Below the pieces are notes generated by a model, which did not search any database, was not told the origin of the DNA, and worked only from the letters and a program-made list of their open reading frames with translations. Positions 16,885 through 26,148 of a DNA stretch of 64,000 bases are shown in pieces. How positions within the stretch are numbered: position 1 is the stretch's first letter; every line of letters begins with the position of its first letter. The stretch spans positions 704,396 through 768,395 of the forward strand of contig CAWEAD010000008.1 in NCBI GenBank assembly GCA_963807225.1, given 5' to 3'. Source of the DNA: JAGVGT01 sp963807225. GTDB taxonomy: Bacteria; Desulfobacterota; Desulfobulbia; Desulfobulbales; JAGXFP01. The translations under genes and the position numbers were made by a program.

Positions 16885-18084
16885 ATGAACGGTAAAAAGA
16901 CCGCCCTGACCACAATTATTCTGCTCTATTTCATCATCTGCCTGGAAATCCTGATTATGATCAGCCCCTTCGCGGGCTTCTTCTATTCGGTCTTCAACCC
17001 GGTGCTCCTGACTCTGGTGGACCACCCGGCCACGCGCTGGTTGACCGCCTTCTTCCTGCCGCACATGGTGGTGCCCACCACCACCTTCCTGGTGACGGTG
17101 CGGTTGCTCGGCTCTGGTCTTCTGCTTGCCGGGTTGGCCATCTTCCTGGTTTGCGCCGCCCAGATCTACGGCGCCAAGTTCCGGCGCCGCGGTGCCGTGG
17201 TCGGCGGGTTATACCGATTCATCCGCCATCCTCAATATCTGGCCCTGGCCATCTCCGGGGCAGGGCTGGCCATTCTCTGGCCGCGTTTTTTGGTGGTGGC
17301 GCTCTGGGGCGTCATGGTGCTGCTTTATTTTATCCTGGCCCGGGACGAGGAGAAGAGGATGCTGCGCGCCCACGGCGAGTCCTACCGGGTCTATATGGAG
17401 AAGACCGGCATGTTTCTGCCCCGCTCCCTGGAGCGACTGGTGCTGCCGGCCTCAACCGCCGGTCGGTTCCTGGTCTGGCTGGTTCTGGCCGGTCTGGCCC
17501 TGGGCTCCGCCTTCGGGCTGCGCTTTTACACCATCCACCATTTGACCATGTGGGAGCGGGATAATGTAGCGGCCCTGGCCATCCTGCCGGAAGACGGCTT
17601 CATGATGGAGCATCGTCTGGGGGATCTGTTGCAGCTCCCGGAAATCCGCCAGCGCTTGCGGCCGGAGGACCGTTATCTGGTTTATTTCCTGCCGCGGGAT
17701 TACGTGATGCAGGGGATGATCGCCGATACCGGCGACGACTGGCGGCTCTATAAACATCACCACACCCTGGCCATGATCAGCGATTGGGTGCTGCACCCCT
17801 TCGGCCATCTACGCCAGGGGCATCATCACGACGCGAGCCGCCATCAGTCGGGAGGGGCGCCGGGAGCTGAGACCGGCGCGGCGGGTGGGATCGTGCGCCG
17901 TTTGATCTTTCTGCGGGTCGAGGGGCAACCGGCGCCTGCCGACCGTTTTGGCGATCTGGGCCTGGCGGTGACGCGCACACCTCTATTTTTGGCCGATGTG
18001 GAGGTCCACACCGGCAGTCTTCTGGAGATCCGCGACTTGCCCTCGCCCACCGGCTGGGGACTGGTCCCGACTCCGACCTTTTAA
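16885..18084 (+). CDS. Membrane protein with ICMT/PEMT-like methyltransferase region and unknown C-terminal domain
   Basis: A 399-residue protein. Residues 1-180 contain about five membrane helices and the isoprenylcysteine-methyltransferase-like signature GGLYRFIRHPQYLAL and DEEKRMLRAHGESYRVYM. A further membrane helix (about 195-215) is followed by a soluble region of about 180 residues, with a His-rich stretch (LRQGHHHDASRHQ) near residue 315, that I do not recognise. Such long ICMT-like proteins next to Crp/Fnr regulators suggest a respiratory or stress-linked role, but this is inference. It is translationally close to the regulator upstream. Confidence 0.65.
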   Translation: MNGKKTALTTIILLYFIICLEILIMISPFAGFFYSVFNPVLLTLVDHPATRWLTAFFLPHMVVPTTTFLVTVRLLGSGLLLAGLAIFLVCAAQIYGAKFRRRGAVVGGLYRFIRHPQYLALAISGAGLAILWPRFLVVALWGVMVLLYFILARDEEKRMLRAHGESYRVYMEKTGMFLPRSLERLVLPASTAGRFLVWLVLAGLALGSAFGLRFYTIHHLTMWERDNVAALAILPEDGFMMEHRLGDLLQLPEIRQRLRPEDRYLVYFLPRDYVMQGMIADTGDDWRLYKHHHTLAMISDWVLHPFGHLRQGHHHDASRHQSGGAPGAETGAAGGIVRRLIFLRVEGQPAPADRFGDLGLAVTRTPLFLADVEVHTGSLLEIRDLPSPTGWGLVPTPTF

Positions 18085-18281
18085 TCGAAGGTGAAATTCA
18101 GCGGTCGGGAGTCAGAAGGAGCAAAGAACAAGATTGAAGCTCCGGAACCTCCAATCGAGTTGGCTGGTTTAGCCCACTGGCGTGGATAAACTCCGGGTAA
18201 CTCGACTGATCCAAGGTCCAGAATCAAGACAACGGGCGAGAGGCAAAAATATTTCCTCCCGAGCCGGGTTGTCAGGCACGC

Positions 18282-19178
18282 TCAGAGGTCCAGCAAACGT
18301 GAGTTGATTTCGATGGCGGCGGTGGCGCCCTGGCCGGCGGCGATGATCGCCTGGGCATGGCCGGTACGCAGAGCGCCGGTGATAAATAAGCCGGGGACTG
18401 AGGTCTCGCCGGCATGGTTGGCCAGAATCTTGAACTGGTCGGCGTCCCGCTCCAGAGACAGCTCTCGCAGGTACTGATCGTTTAGTTTCCAGCCGTAGGA
18501 GGCCATAATGGTCTGGCAGGGCAGGGTGCGGCCGTCGCCCAGACTTATGCCGGTCAAACTCTTCTCCCCCAGGAGTTCTTCCGGGGTGCCTCTGATCACC
18601 GAGATCCGATCTTCAAGCAGCAGCTCCAGAAAGTCGCCGGGCGGGGTGAAATTATCCAGCAACAGGGTGAGACGGTCGGTGTACATCTTCTTCATTCCGA
18701 GCGCCAGCCGCACCGCGTTGAGATTGTCGCCCATCACCACCAGTGCGGTATCGGTGGTCAGGCGGCCGTCGCAGTCCACGCAGGTATAAAAACCCTTGCC
18801 GAAAAAATTCCCGAGGTTTTTGATTTCCGGCAAGATGTCCCTGGCGCCGGTGGCGGCTAAGACATACCGGCCCAGATAGCCTTCCTTGCCGGTCTGGACT
18901 TTGAAGTGCCTGCGCTTGCTGAGCTTGGTCACCGTAGTTCGGGATTTGACCGTAACTCCGAAACTTCTCCCCTGCAGAAAACCGATCCTGGTCAGCTCGA
19001 GCCCGTTGATGGCCGGGATGCCCAGGTAATTGACGATGTGGTCGGCATGCCTGGTCCGGCCGCCGCCCCGATCCACCAGCAGAACTCGGCGGTTGAAGCG
19101 GGCCAGATGGATGGCGGCCTGCAGTCCGCCGGGACCGGCACCAATAATGATACAGTCGAAGACCTTGTCTTTCTGCAT
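18282..19178 (-). CDS. Thioredoxin-reductase-like FAD/NAD(P) oxidoreductase
   Basis: A 298-residue flavoprotein of the TrxB fold. FAD-binding GAGPGGLQAAIHLA (13-26) is at the N-terminus, and GLFITGALRTGHAQAIIAAGQG marks the C-terminal FAD region. The redox pair is kept as Cys133-Val-Asp-Cys136 at the normal place (CxxCDG). The NAD(P) segment VVMGDNLNAVRLAL lacks the usual GxGxxA glycines, so pyridine-nucleotide use may be altered. No thioredoxin gene is adjacent. It is the last gene of the TRAP operon, 59 nt after dctM, so its substrate may relate to that uptake system. Confidence 0.75.
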   Translation of the reverse strand: MQKDKVFDCIIIGAGPGGLQAAIHLARFNRRVLLVDRGGGRTRHADHIVNYLGIPAINGLELTRIGFLQGRSFGVTVKSRTTVTKLSKRRHFKVQTGKEGYLGRYVLAATGARDILPEIKNLGNFFGKGFYTCVDCDGRLTTDTALVVMGDNLNAVRLALGMKKMYTDRLTLLLDNFTPPGDFLELLLEDRISVIRGTPEELLGEKSLTGISLGDGRTLPCQTIMASYGWKLNDQYLRELSLERDADQFKILANHAGETSVPGLFITGALRTGHAQAIIAAGQGATAAIEINSRLLDL

Positions 19179-19237
19179 AGAGTCCGCCTCAATTCCTTAA
19201 TCCTGGTTCAGGCATCAATCAGATATGGTTTTCCGTC

Positions 19238-20503
19238 TTAACCCCAGAGCTTGACCAGGAAGAGGCTCAATACGGGGAAATAGGTAATCAGGGCCAGGGT
19301 CACCAGCAGCAACCCCAGGAAGGGCAGGGTGGCCCGATATAGTTCCACCACCGGTTTATCGAAGCGGTAGCTGGACAGGAAGAGATTGAGGCCCACCGGC
19401 GGGGTGCAATAGCCGATCTGCAGGTTGGTCAGGAAGATGATGCCCAGGTGGATCAGGTCTACCCCGTAAAGCTGAGCGATGGGGATAATAATCGGCACTA
19501 CCAGAACCAGGGCCGAAAAAATGTCGAGCATGGTGCCGACCACCAGCAGAAAGAGGTTTAACAGAAGCAGGAAGGTATATTTGCTGGAGACATGTTCTTT
19601 AATCAAGTCGAATAGTCGGGCCGGCACCTCCTGGTCGACCAGATAGTTGGTCGAGGCCATGGAAACGGCCAGGATCATGAGTATGCCGCCGAAGAGGACC
19701 ATGCTCCGGACCATGACCGGCGAAAGTCGCCGCCAGGAAACGTCGCGGTAGATGAAGACCTCGACGATCAGGACATAGAGGGCGGTGAGGGCCGCGGCCT
19801 CGCTGGCCACGAAAAAACCGCCGTAGATACCGCCCAGGATAATGAAGGGCAGTGGCAGTTCCCAGACCGCCTCGCGCAGGGCCGTTCTGGTCTTGACCCA
19901 GGAAAAGGCATAGCTCCGTTTCTGCCGGTTGCGGCCGATGATGATGCTGTAGCCGGCCAGCAGGGCCAGCATCAGGAGGCCGGGCAGAATCCCGGCCAGG
20001 AAGAGCTGGTCGATCCGGGTCTCCGAGATCACCCCGTAGATGATCAGCGGCAGGCTGGGTGGAAACAACAAGCCCAGGCTGCCGGAGGTGGTAATCAGGC
20101 CGAGCGAGAAGCGTTCCGGGTAGTTATCCTTCAACAGGGCTGGGTAGAGCAGACCGCCCAGGGCGAAAATAGTCACCCCGGAGGCGCCGGTGAAGGCGGT
20201 GAAAACGGCGCAGACCAGGAGGGCAATTACCCCGAGGCCGCCGGGCATCCAGCCCAGCAGCATATCGGAGAGAGCCAGCATGCGTCGGGGAGCGCCGCTT
20301 TCCGAGAGCAGGGTGCCGGCGAAGATGAACAGCGGCAGGGAGAGCAACAGGGGCGTATCCGCCAGGCGGGCCATTTCAATGACCACCGCCGCTAAATCGA
20401 CGTCGATGGAGTGGAAGGAAATCAGGGCCAGGGCGCCGATCACCACGAAGACCGGTGCCCCGAGCAAGGCCAGGAGCACGGTGATAACCCGGATAATGGT
20501 CAT
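19238..20503 (-). CDS. TRAP transporter large permease (DctM/TatM type)
   Basis: A 421-residue membrane protein with about 12 hydrophobic helices. DctM-family features include the LGLITTSGSLGLLFPPSLPLIIYGVIS segment and GTMLDIFSALVLVVPII, and the GYCTPPVGLNLF motif near the C-terminus. It is the Na+-coupled transport subunit that works with DctQ and the periplasmic binding protein. It overlaps dctQ by 4 nt. The substrate is unknown; TatT-containing systems have been proposed to move hydrophobic or lipidic ligands. Confidence 0.92.
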   Translation of the reverse strand: MTIIRVITVLLALLGAPVFVVIGALALISFHSIDVDLAAVVIEMARLADTPLLLSLPLFIFAGTLLSESGAPRRMLALSDMLLGWMPGGLGVIALLVCAVFTAFTGASGVTIFALGGLLYPALLKDNYPERFSLGLITTSGSLGLLFPPSLPLIIYGVISETRIDQLFLAGILPGLLMLALLAGYSIIIGRNRQKRSYAFSWVKTRTALREAVWELPLPFIILGGIYGGFFVASEAAALTALYVLIVEVFIYRDVSWRRLSPVMVRSMVLFGGILMILAVSMASTNYLVDQEVPARLFDLIKEHVSSKYTFLLLLNLFLLVVGTMLDIFSALVLVVPIIIPIAQLYGVDLIHLGIIFLTNLQIGYCTPPVGLNLFLSSYRFDKPVVELYRATLPFLGLLLVTLALITYFPVLSLFLVKLWG

Positions 20504-21078
20504 GGCAGCGGCACTCCGGGTTTGATCGGGCCCGAGGGCGGCTGCAAACCGAGGGCGATGCGACCGGAGATGATCAGGAAACGCAGGGAGATGATGGCGA
20601 AGATGACCGGAAAGACCAGGTTCAGCTGCCAGTGGGGAATGCCCAGCAAGGTGGCTTCGCCGCCGAATTCCATCTCATTGCTGACGAAAAGGATGCCCGC
20701 CCAGGTAAGCCCGCCGCAGACCAGAGAACTGAAGAGATTCAGCACTATTTTAAGCCGGCGCAGCCACCTGGCCGGCAGCAGCCGGGAGGCAATGTCGATG
20801 TTGATGTGCTTGCCCTGCCGGGTGGCGATGGCTCCACCCAGAAGTCCGCTCCAGAGGACCATGTAGCGTAGCAGGGCATCGGCCCAGTCGATACCGCTCG
20901 AAAAGAAGATGCGCAGGACTACCTGGGTGCAGGTCAGGACGATCATGGAGAGCAGCAGAAAAATGACCACCCCTTCCTCCAGATGATGGAGAAGGCTGTT
21001 AACTTTGCGCAGGATTCCCGGCGGCTGTGTGGTGGTGACCTTGTCGTACATTTGGAATGATTTTGCCCGTTTTGGCAA
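20500..21078 (-). CDS. TRAP transporter small permease (DctQ/TatQ type)
   Basis: A 192-residue protein with four hydrophobic helices (about residues 37-57, 72-92, 112-135 and 148-170). Typical DctQ features are WADALLRYMVLWSGLLGGAIATRQGKHINID, with the conserved Trp-x-Gly and basic loop. It partners DctM. The stop overlaps the dctM start by 4 nt, indicating coupling. Confidence 0.9.
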   Translation of the reverse strand: MPKRAKSFQMYDKVTTTQPPGILRKVNSLLHHLEEGVVIFLLLSMIVLTCTQVVLRIFFSSGIDWADALLRYMVLWSGLLGGAIATRQGKHINIDIASRLLPARWLRRLKIVLNLFSSLVCGGLTWAGILFVSNEMEFGGEATLLGIPHWQLNLVFPVIFAIISLRFLIISGRIALGLQPPSGPIKPGVPLP

Positions 21079-21292
21079 GAAAAGGCAACAGGGGAAGAGA
21101 GTGGGAAGGAGATAACCGGAAACTCTAAATCCAGCTGTTTTGGGAAGACATTCGGAAAGAACTATTGGGATTGGCGATAAAAATTGTCAGGGAGGTGCTT
21201 TGTCAAGGATATTGAACCGTTGCACTTAACCGTTGCCCAGATAGGCCGCGTTTACCCCCAACCAATCACTTCCCGGAGGTATTTGCCACCAC

Positions 21293-21835
21293 CTAGGGTT
21301 TGACCCACGACCAGATATCATCCTGATCAGTGTGGCGGTCTTCCGCGGAACTCCGCAAGATGCATTTGTAAGCCCATCCTGGCGGAGCGTGGCGGCCATG
21401 AAAGCTTGCGATCTTGCAATTCGGATTTTGGTCGCAGCGGCGGGCACACTCCTGGGGGTCCCGCAGATCGGGGATCGTCTCCAACTCGGGGCTCCAGTAA
21501 TTCGCATTTTCAAAGTGGTACAAGGGGCGCTGGGGGTCATGCGGTTTGACCCACGACATAATGCCGAGTTGTTCACGGTGCACTTTGCCAACCGCGCTCC
21601 GCAGCACGCATTTGTATGCCCAGCCCTCTGGTGCGAAGGGACTGTGGTAGCTCGCCACCAGGCAATTCGGGTTGTCTTCACAGAGGCTGGCGCACTGCTG
21701 TGGATCATGTATGTCGGGGATTGTCTCGATCGTGGGGGTCCAGTAGTTGCCGTCCTCGAAGGTATACAAGGCGCGGGCCGGCACCGGCAGCAACAGTACC
21801 GTGAATAATAGCATGGCAAAAAAATTACGATACAT
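21293..21835 (-). CDS. Secreted tandem PAN/Apple-domain protein
   Basis: 180 residues: signal peptide (1-22, ending ARA) and two repeats of about 76 residues, roughly 60 percent alike by eye. Each repeat runs Tyr-x-Phe-Glu, YW(T/S)P, ETIPDxxDPQ(Q/E)CA, C(E/D)xNPNC, A(S)(Y/F)H, GWAYKC(V/I)LRS and ends WSWVKP. Four conserved Cys per repeat fit the PAN/Apple disulfide core, a fold that binds proteins or carbohydrates. It sits between dctP and dctQ of the TRAP operon, so it probably acts in the periplasm with the binding protein. I know of no established role for such a gene there. Confidence 0.75.
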   Translation of the reverse strand: MYRNFFAMLLFTVLLLPVPARALYTFEDGNYWTPTIETIPDIHDPQQCASLCEDNPNCLVASYHSPFAPEGWAYKCVLRSAVGKVHREQLGIMSWVKPHDPQRPLYHFENANYWSPELETIPDLRDPQECARRCDQNPNCKIASFHGRHAPPGWAYKCILRSSAEDRHTDQDDIWSWVKP

Positions 21836-21853
21836 GCGCCTATGCCCTGACGA

Positions 21854-22879
21854 TCATTTACCGGCCGGGTTATTCCGGGCCGCCTCCAGGAGTCGGATGG
21901 TTTCGTCGTAAATTTCCTTGGAAAAGGCCTTGCCGGTAACGCTCTGCACGGCTTGATCGCGGTACTTGCGAAGTTCGGCCAGATCGCCTTCCGGAATGCT
22001 GACCAATTTTATGCCGTTCTTCTCGAGGGTGACCAGTGCCTCGGCGTTGCTCTTGCGGGTATCGGCGAGCAGACCGGCAAAATGTTTTTTGGCCAGGTCC
22101 CGGCAGACGGCGGCATAAGCAGGCGGCAGTTTATCGAAGGCACTTTTAGTGAAGACCAGGCCGCCATAGGCATAGCCGAAGGGGGCGTCGGTAATGTAGT
22201 TGGTTCTGGTAAACCACTGCATGACGATGGAACCGTAAAAGGAGTTGAAGACGGTATCGATCAGTCCGGTCTGCAGGGAGGAGAGCACGTCGGGAATAGT
22301 CAAAGGGATCGGGGTGATGCCGATGGTCTGCAGGAAAGCCTGGCTGACCGGATCGTTCTCCGGTGCCCAGGCCTTGGTCTGACGAAGATCGCTGATGGAC
22401 CTAAGAGGCTTGGTGGACATGGTGTAGATAAAGCCGACCTCCGACATGGCCTGAAGATCAAGTCCCTTGTCGTTGAATTCCTTCTGGAAGGTGGGGAAAA
22501 GCCCGGCGATAACCTGGTCCACTTCGGCATAGGAACGAAAGAGAAAAGGAATGCCCAGGACGCGAAAATCGGGCACCACCTCGCTGATCCCGGTCATGGT
22601 GAAGCCGCCGCCCTGGAGCTGGCCGATCCGCATCTTGCGGTACATGGCCCGGTCGTCACCCATTACTCCGCCGGCGTAAACCCGGAAAGCGACTTCCCCG
22701 CCGGTTTTCTCACTGACTTCGCGGGTGAAATCGTCGAAATGACGAGCCCAGACACTGCCATCCGGGGCCAACGAGGCGATCTTAAACAAATATTTGGCCT
22801 CGGCCTTTGCATCTTGCGGGCAAATCAGGGGAGCGAAGAAGAGTAGAAGAAACAGCATCTTGACGAGTGTTTTCGGCAT
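21854..22879 (-). CDS. TRAP transporter periplasmic substrate-binding protein (DctP/TatP type)
   Basis: A 341-residue solute-binding protein with signal peptide (1-26) and DctP-family segments FKIASLAPDGSVWARHFDDF, VYAGGVMGDDRAMYRKMRIGQL, AWAPENDPVSQAFLQTIGITPIPL and QTGLIDTVFNSFYGSI. The region that binds carboxylate through Arg in classical DctP is different here, which suits the TatP subgroup paired with TatT. It follows the tatT gene by 84 nt and precedes the PAN protein by 18 nt. Confidence 0.92.
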   Translation of the reverse strand: MPKTLVKMLFLLLFFAPLICPQDAKAEAKYLFKIASLAPDGSVWARHFDDFTREVSEKTGGEVAFRVYAGGVMGDDRAMYRKMRIGQLQGGGFTMTGISEVVPDFRVLGIPFLFRSYAEVDQVIAGLFPTFQKEFNDKGLDLQAMSEVGFIYTMSTKPLRSISDLRQTKAWAPENDPVSQAFLQTIGITPIPLTIPDVLSSLQTGLIDTVFNSFYGSIVMQWFTRTNYITDAPFGYAYGGLVFTKSAFDKLPPAYAAVCRDLAKKHFAGLLADTRKSNAEALVTLEKNGIKLVSIPEGDLAELRKYRDQAVQSVTGKAFSKEIYDETIRLLEAARNNPAGK

Positions 22880-22963
22880 GGTTGCTCTCGTGTAATCAGG
22901 ATTTTCTGGTGCCGGGTAGACCGGTGCGGCGCCGGTTGGCTTGAGAATTAATCATATTTGAAC

Positions 22964-23818
22964 CTAGAAGTATTCGTCAATACTATCGAGCAGCTTATGG
23001 GCCCTACGTTTGGCGATCTGGTTGCTCAGGGTCAGTTCCGGTTTGTCGGCGAGGTCGAAGGCCAGGACCTCCTCCAGCAGGGAACGGTAGAGTTCGCGGT
23101 CCATAACCGGTCTGGCGTAATATTCCGCATAGGCCACCTGCACCGGCAGAAAACTGCGGTGGTTGATGGCCAAAGCCCGCTCGAAATTCTGCCGGGCCAG
23201 TTCCGGGTTACCACCGTACATTTTTGGCTTGGAACCATAGTAGATGCCCAGGAAGAGATGGGCCCCGCCCCGGTAGTAGGTGTCGTCCAGGGCGACTACT
23301 CTCTGCATCAGTTCTTCGACCCTGGGCAGATCGGCCATTGCCGCCGGAGAGCCGTTCTGGGCGGCTATCCACAGGGCCCAGCCATAGCCCCCCCAGAAGA
23401 GCGGCCCTACCTCGCTCTTCTTCGTTTCCTGCAGGGCCTTGGCGAACTCGGGCAAGCCCATCTCCCGGGTGATTCCGGTTTCTTCCTGTAACAGAGCCAT
23501 GCCGTAAGTATGGGCCTTGGCACTCAGGGCTCCGCTCCGTTCCGGACGGCCGCATTGGTCAGTGACGGTGTCAAAGGCCGTATAGGCCTGGACGCCGTTC
23601 AGGAGCAGCTGCGAATTTTTTGGATCGTCAATGATCATACTGTCGATGATCAACAGAAAGGCCGGAGCCCCTTCACAGACCAGCTCAATATCGCTCTGCC
23701 GGTTGAGATTGGTGGTCAGCGAGGAAATCAGTCTGGTGGTCGGGGAGCAGCCGCCGACCAGAAAAAGCAGGAAAAAGGCCAGCAGGGTTTTGCCCGATAG
23801 TGGTTTAACGAAGCGCAT
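22964..23818 (-). CDS. TRAP-associated TatT-family lipoprotein (TPR)
   Basis: TatT-type partner of TRAP binding proteins, here 284 residues. The segment MRFVKPLSGKTLLAFFLLFL followed by VGGC is a lipoprotein signal with Cys at about residue 24. The rest is helical, with TPR-like repeats ending in QNFERALAINHRSFLPVQVAYAEYYAR, matching the T-component fold known from Treponema Tp0956. I use the ATG at 23818 and not the longer frame from 23950 because it begins the lipoprotein signal, and a TATAAT on the minus strand (23923-23928) lies inside the longer frame. It heads the operon tatT-dctP-PAN-dctQ-dctM-trxR-like. Confidence 0.85.
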   Translation of the reverse strand: MRFVKPLSGKTLLAFFLLFLVGGCSPTTRLISSLTTNLNRQSDIELVCEGAPAFLLIIDSMIIDDPKNSQLLLNGVQAYTAFDTVTDQCGRPERSGALSAKAHTYGMALLQEETGITREMGLPEFAKALQETKKSEVGPLFWGGYGWALWIAAQNGSPAAMADLPRVEELMQRVVALDDTYYRGGAHLFLGIYYGSKPKMYGGNPELARQNFERALAINHRSFLPVQVAYAEYYARPVMDRELYRSLLEEVLAFDLADKPELTLSNQIAKRRAHKLLDSIDEYF

Positions 23819-23915
23819 CGCAGTCAGTCCGCCGCCGATCTTTTCGAGTCTTCTTCTCTTCATGTCCATTCCGGTGTCTTCAAACCTGTAGTAACTTCGG
23901 TCCCTGTATGTAATT

Positions 23916-23935
23916 GACCCGATTATAATGGGTCC
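23916..23935 (-). promoter_or_regulatory. Possible -10 and operator dyad of the TRAP operon
   Basis: On the minus strand TATAAT is flanked by the inverted repeat GACCC/GGGTC. Its position would give a leader of about 95 nt to the TatT start at 23818. No clear -35 is seen. Confidence 0.35.
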
Positions 23936-23987
23936 GCCGCATCTTCGCATGTTTAATCATGATGGCGGCCAAGTTTTGACAATCAGC

Positions 23988-25766
23988 TTATTCCACCTCG
24001 GCCAGCATCTGTTCGATGATCGCCAGGCCACCCTGCCAGAAGGCGGGATCGTTTAGATCGATCCCGAACGGTTCCAGCAGTTGGTAGGGGGTGGCGCCGC
24101 CGCCCCGGCTCAGCAACTCCAGGTAGAGCGGGACAAAGGAGTCGGGATCCTGACGGTAAAGATTATAAAGGGCCAGGACCAGCAGTTCGCCGAAGGCGTA
24201 TGAATAGACGTAGCCCGGGGTGCTGAGGAAGTGGGGGATATAGGACCACCAGACCCCGTAATCGTCGGTGAGTTTGACGCTGTCGCCGAACATCTCCCGC
24301 TGGCTCTCCAGCCAGTGAGCCGACAAGTCCTCGGCCGACAACTCGCCGGAGGCGCGTCGGCCGTTGTGAATCCGGTGTTCGAAACGGTTCATCGCCACCT
24401 GTCGGAAGACCGTGGCGAAGATCGATTCCAGCTTCTGGCAGGTGAAGGCCCGCCGTTGACCGGGGTCGTCGAGCAGTTCCAGCTGGCTGCGGAAGAGCAG
24501 CAACTCGGCAAAGACCGAGGCAGTCTCGGCCAGGACCAGGGTGGTGGAGCTGTTGTAATAGCCGTTCTTGGCGGCCAGAAACTGGTGGACGCCGTGGCCC
24601 AGTTCATGGGCCACGGTGGAGACGTCGCGCAGGGTGCCGGCGTAGTTGACCATGACATAGGGATGCACCTCCGGTACGCAGGGATGGGCGAAGGCGCCGC
24701 CCCGTTTGCCGTCGACCATCGGGGCATGGATCCACTTTTCGGTGAAAAAACGACCGGCGATCTCACCCATAACCGGGCTGAAGACTGTAAAGGCCTGGAG
24801 TACCAGCTTTTTGCCTTCGGGCCAGGGGATCTTATTTTCAGGCAGATGGGGCAGGGGGGCGTACCGATCGAAATCGGTCAGTTCCGGCAATTTCAGAAGC
24901 TTGCGCTTGAGCCGGTAATAGCGCCGAACGATGTCGTAACGGTCGGTCACCGCGCCGACCAGAACCTCGACGGTCCGGTCGTCCAGCTCGTTGTAGAGAT
25001 TCATCGAACTGACCCAGGAACCATAATGCCGCAGCCGGTCGTCGATCATCTTGTCGGCCAGGATGGTGTTGAAGATGTGGGTCAGGACGTGGAGCTGGCT
25101 CTTGAGTCCAGCGGTCAGCTCGCGAGCGGCCTGACGGCGCACCCGTCGGCCGGCGGCGTAGAGATCGGTCAGCACTTCCTCCTCGCTGCGTTTTTGCTTG
25201 CCGAACTGGAGGTGGCCCATGACCTTGTCGAAAAGATTATTCCAACTTCCGCGGCCGGTCGGGGCCTTCTCCAGGAGCAGGTTTTCCTCGATCTTGGAGA
25301 GTTGATGGGGGGCGTAACGCCGCAGGCTTTGCAGATAGTGGCGGTAGTGGCTCAGGATGTTATCCCGGAGCAATTTGGTCGCTGTTTTTTCTTCAACCTG
25401 GTTCCATTCCAGTTCGAAAAACACCGTTTCCCGGCCGACCCGGCTGATGAATTCGCGGATTTTCTGGAGCAGGGCGGAAGCTACGGCATCCTTGGTCTGG
25501 GTGGAGAAGTTCAGATAGGCATAGGTGGCCAGCCTCCCCTGACTGGTTTCCAGCTTTTCCAGGGCGACGACCAGCTCCAGAAGTTCCGGAGCGGTGAGTT
25601 TCGCCACCCGGTTTTCATAGCGTTGCCGGATTGCGGCACCTTCCGCCTCGCAGCGGCGGAGGTCATCGTCGAGCTGGCGGCAGTCCGGGGCGGGATAAAG
25701 GTCGGCGAGATTCCAGATCACGCCGGCGGTTTCCAATTGGGCGAATTTGTCAGTGGTCATATTCAT
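23988..25766 (-). CDS. pepF: Oligoendopeptidase F (M3 family metallopeptidase)
   Basis: A 592-residue cytoplasmic zinc peptidase. The gluzincin motif HELGH (VAHELGHGVHQ) is near residue 386, with the downstream Glu in LVLAETASVFAELLL as third zinc ligand. The C-terminal GGGATPYQLLEPFGIDLNDPAFW is typical of PepF. It cleaves short peptides internally. A stop 38 nt before the TRAP operon's promoter region puts it upstream on the same strand, but the operon seems to have its own promoter. Its start codon ATG at 25766 is followed by a second ATG at codon 3. Confidence 0.93.
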   Translation of the reverse strand: MNMTTDKFAQLETAGVIWNLADLYPAPDCRQLDDDLRRCEAEGAAIRQRYENRVAKLTAPELLELVVALEKLETSQGRLATYAYLNFSTQTKDAVASALLQKIREFISRVGRETVFFELEWNQVEEKTATKLLRDNILSHYRHYLQSLRRYAPHQLSKIEENLLLEKAPTGRGSWNNLFDKVMGHLQFGKQKRSEEEVLTDLYAAGRRVRRQAARELTAGLKSQLHVLTHIFNTILADKMIDDRLRHYGSWVSSMNLYNELDDRTVEVLVGAVTDRYDIVRRYYRLKRKLLKLPELTDFDRYAPLPHLPENKIPWPEGKKLVLQAFTVFSPVMGEIAGRFFTEKWIHAPMVDGKRGGAFAHPCVPEVHPYVMVNYAGTLRDVSTVAHELGHGVHQFLAAKNGYYNSSTTLVLAETASVFAELLLFRSQLELLDDPGQRRAFTCQKLESIFATVFRQVAMNRFEHRIHNGRRASGELSAEDLSAHWLESQREMFGDSVKLTDDYGVWWSYIPHFLSTPGYVYSYAFGELLVLALYNLYRQDPDSFVPLYLELLSRGGGATPYQLLEPFGIDLNDPAFWQGGLAIIEQMLAEVE

Positions 25767-26148
25767 CTTCTGCTGGCTGGGAATCGGGAAAACCTACCGG
25801 GGAAATCCAGGCAGGTTGGTATCAGGAATTATGACTACCTTGCCCGAACATTCTTGGCCAGCATTTTTTCGACCGGCAGCCGGAGAACAAATTAACTGTA
25901 AAGATCGGCCAATCCTAGGCCGGGAGCCGTACCGGCGGTGAACGGGAAGATATTTATTGCGGCCGGTCATAAAGGAATATAGATTGTACCCGTTTACCGG
26001 AAAGCCAGCCGATGGTTTTTCCCTTCCCGGTTTATCCCGGAATCACCATCCTCTACACCAGCCTCTTTAATTCCCGCCCGAACCCGGCGGGACGAAGCGG
26101 CGAACTTGCTCCTGCCGGTGTTGAGGCTCTGCGGCGGACTGATTGGAA
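25767..26148. other. Divergent intergenic region between pepF and the topoisomerase genes
   Basis: About 380 nt that must hold both promoters. I see no clear consensus promoter, operator dyad or gene in it. Confidence 0.5.

Noticed and set aside
24231..25895. 554-codon open frame antisense to pepF
   Set aside because: Mirror frame of a GC-rich gene; no ribosome site or recognisable motif, while pepF on the other strand has its full catalytic sequence.
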